Below are positions 13,057 to 14,003 of a stretch of 14,003 bases of DNA, piece after piece. This DNA is from Pseudomonadota bacterium (GTDB lineage: Bacteria; Pseudomonadota; Gammaproteobacteria; Burkholderiales; Burkholderiaceae_D), in assembly GCA_023389425.1 (NCBI GenBank), contig JAEWEK010000279.1, positions 1-14,003 of the forward strand. The letters run 5' to 3'. Position 1 is the first letter of the stretch; every line of letters starts with the position of its first letter. The translations under genes and the position numbers were made by a program. Below the pieces are notes generated by a model. The model saw only the letters and a program-made list of their open reading frames with translations. It did no database searches and was not told the DNA's origin.

Positions 13057-13875
13057 ATGAATTTCATCGACAAGCTGTCGGCCGCGTGGACCAGCAATAA
13101 CTCGCTGCTGTGCGTCGGCCTCGACCCCGACCTGGCGCGCCTGCCGTCGCAGTTGCGTGGCCAGCCCGATGGCATCTTCCAGTTCTGCAAGGCGATCATC
13201 GACGCGACCGCCGACCTGGCCTGCGCATTCAAGCCGCAGATTGCGTATTTCGCGGCGCTGGGCGCGGAGGCGCAGCTGGAGGCGGTGTGCCGCTACCTGC
13301 GCGAAACGTATCCGCACATCCCGCTGGTGCTGGATGCCAAGCGCGGCGACATCGGCGCCACGGCGCACCAGTATGCGCGCGAGGCATATGACCGTTATGG
13401 CGCCGACGCCGTCACCGTCAATCCCTACATGGGCTCCGATTCGGTCGATCCCTATATGGACTGGGCCGACCGCGGCGTGATCGTGCTGTGCCGCACTTCG
13501 AATGCGGGCGGGTCGGACCTGCAGTTTCTCCAGGTGGATGGCGAGCCGCTGTATCAGCGTGTGGCGCGGCTGGTGGCGGGCAAGTGGAACCGCAACGGGC
13601 AGTGCGCGCTGGTGGTGGGCGCGACCTTCCCCGAGGAACTGGCGCAGGTGCGCGCGCTGGTGGGCGACATGCCGCTGCTGGTGCCCGGCATCGGGGCGCA
13701 GGGTGGCGATATCGCGGCGACCGTGAAGGCGGGGCGTACGGCAAACGGAACCGGCATGATGATTAATTCGTCGCGTGCGATTTTGTACGCGACGGCCCAG
13801 GATGGCGAGGATTTCGCGGCGGCTGCGCGGCGCGTGGCGATGGAGACGCGGGATGAGATCAACCGCTATCGTTGA
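13057..13875 (+). CDS. pyrF: Orotidine 5'-phosphate decarboxylase, type 2
   Basis: PyrF decarboxylates OMP to UMP, the last step of de novo pyrimidine synthesis. The 272-residue length and motifs fit the longer type 2 enzymes found in many beta- and actinobacteria: LLCVGLDPDL (17-26), AFKPQIAYFAALG (57-69) and the catalytic VLDAKRGDIGATA (91-103), with Lys95 and Asp93/Asp98 in the charged network. The C-terminal LVPGIGAQGGD holds the phosphate-binding loop, and NSSRAILYA is also typical of the type 2 form. The ATG at 13057 has AGAAAGGA a few bases upstream and starts at the expected N-terminus; an ATG at 13024 in frame is less likely. UMP links only loosely to the UDP-sugar genes at the other end. 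It is followed by a REP-like repeat pair, not by another gene. Confidence 0.97.
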   Translation: MNFIDKLSAAWTSNNSLLCVGLDPDLARLPSQLRGQPDGIFQFCKAIIDATADLACAFKPQIAYFAALGAEAQLEAVCRYLRETYPHIPLVLDAKRGDIGATAHQYAREAYDRYGADAVTVNPYMGSDSVDPYMDWADRGVIVLCRTSNAGGSDLQFLQVDGEPLYQRVARLVAGKWNRNGQCALVVGATFPEELAQVRALVGDMPLLVPGIGAQGGDIAATVKAGRTANGTGMMINSSRAILYATAQDGEDFAAAARRVAMETRDEINRYR

Positions 13876-13897
13876 GCTGCCGAGGTATAAGAAAGCA

Positions 13898-14002
13898 CGT
13901 CGTTCCCGCGCAGGCGGGAACCCCATTTTCTCAATGCGTCGCTAAAGCAAAACGTGGCGGCAGTGCCCGCACAATGGGGTTCCCGCCTCCGCGGGAACGA
14001 CG
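13898..14002. repeat. REP-like inverted pair (BIME-type) after pyrF
   Basis: Two 30-base units in opposite orientation, 13898-13927 and 13973-14002, are reverse complements except for one base (29 of 30). They are separated by 45 bases. Each unit itself forms a 7-bp hairpin, TTCCCGC/GCGGGAA (13903-13909 with 13914-13920; 13980-13986 with 13991-13997). The arrangement is that of REP pairs: imperfect palindromic units paired tail to tail. They start 22 bases after the pyrF stop. No REP-associated transposase gene is in the window. Confidence 0.85.
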
Positions 14003-14003
14003 G

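Noticed and set aside
13898..14002. CRISPR array or insertion-sequence end
   Set aside because: Only two inverted units with one spacer and internal hairpins; no direct repeats, no transposase and no target duplication are visible.

Overview
The window is GC-rich, tightly packed bacterial DNA. Codon usage, gene content (a SlyB-like lipoprotein, a DUF1842-like protein, LemA/TPM genes, a type 2 pyrF) and REP-like palindromes suggest a betaproteobacterium of the Oxalobacteraceae, of the Massilia/Duganella/Telluria kind. This taxon is inferred from recall, not computed.

Layout. (1) Positions 1-7510, plus strand: a galactose/glycan gene run. It holds galT (5' end cut by the window edge), an M24/creatinase-fold protein with a degraded metal site, galK, a cytoplasmic family-2 glycoside hydrolase, and an 870-residue protein fusing a GT-B glycosyltransferase to a UDP-galactopyranose-mutase-like flavoprotein. 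The first four genes overlap end to start (4, 4 and 14 bases); the fifth follows after 92 bases. (2) Positions 7511-9109, minus strand: a Gly/Ser-rich lipoprotein, a VanZ-like membrane protein and a small zinc-ribbon protein. (3) Positions 9110-9614: a 505-base gap without a convincing gene. It contains a promoter for the zinc-ribbon gene, a minus-strand intrinsic terminator with no gene in front of it, an FNR-like box plus -10 element that could drive a short RNA into that terminator, and on the plus strand an AT palindrome and leader hairpins. (4) Positions 9615-10007: a DUF1842-like gene, followed by an intrinsic terminator shared with the opposite strand. (5) Positions 10189-12946, minus strand: lemA, a secreted/anchored TPM-domain gene (YgcG-like), a second TPM gene and an SDR oxidoreductase, probably one operon ending at that terminator. 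(6) Positions 13057-13875: pyrF, diverging from lemA, then a REP-like inverted pair running to the window end.

How the genes may work together: a GH2 enzyme could release galactose from an imported or internal glycan. GalK and GalT would convert it to UDP-galactose. The fusion protein could then isomerise UDP-galactopyranose to UDP-galactofuranose and transfer a sugar from the same polypeptide. The Leloir steps are well supported; the galactofuranose step is inferred from resemblance of the flavoprotein half to eukaryotic-type UDP-galactopyranose mutases. No galE, transporter or regulator lies inside the window.
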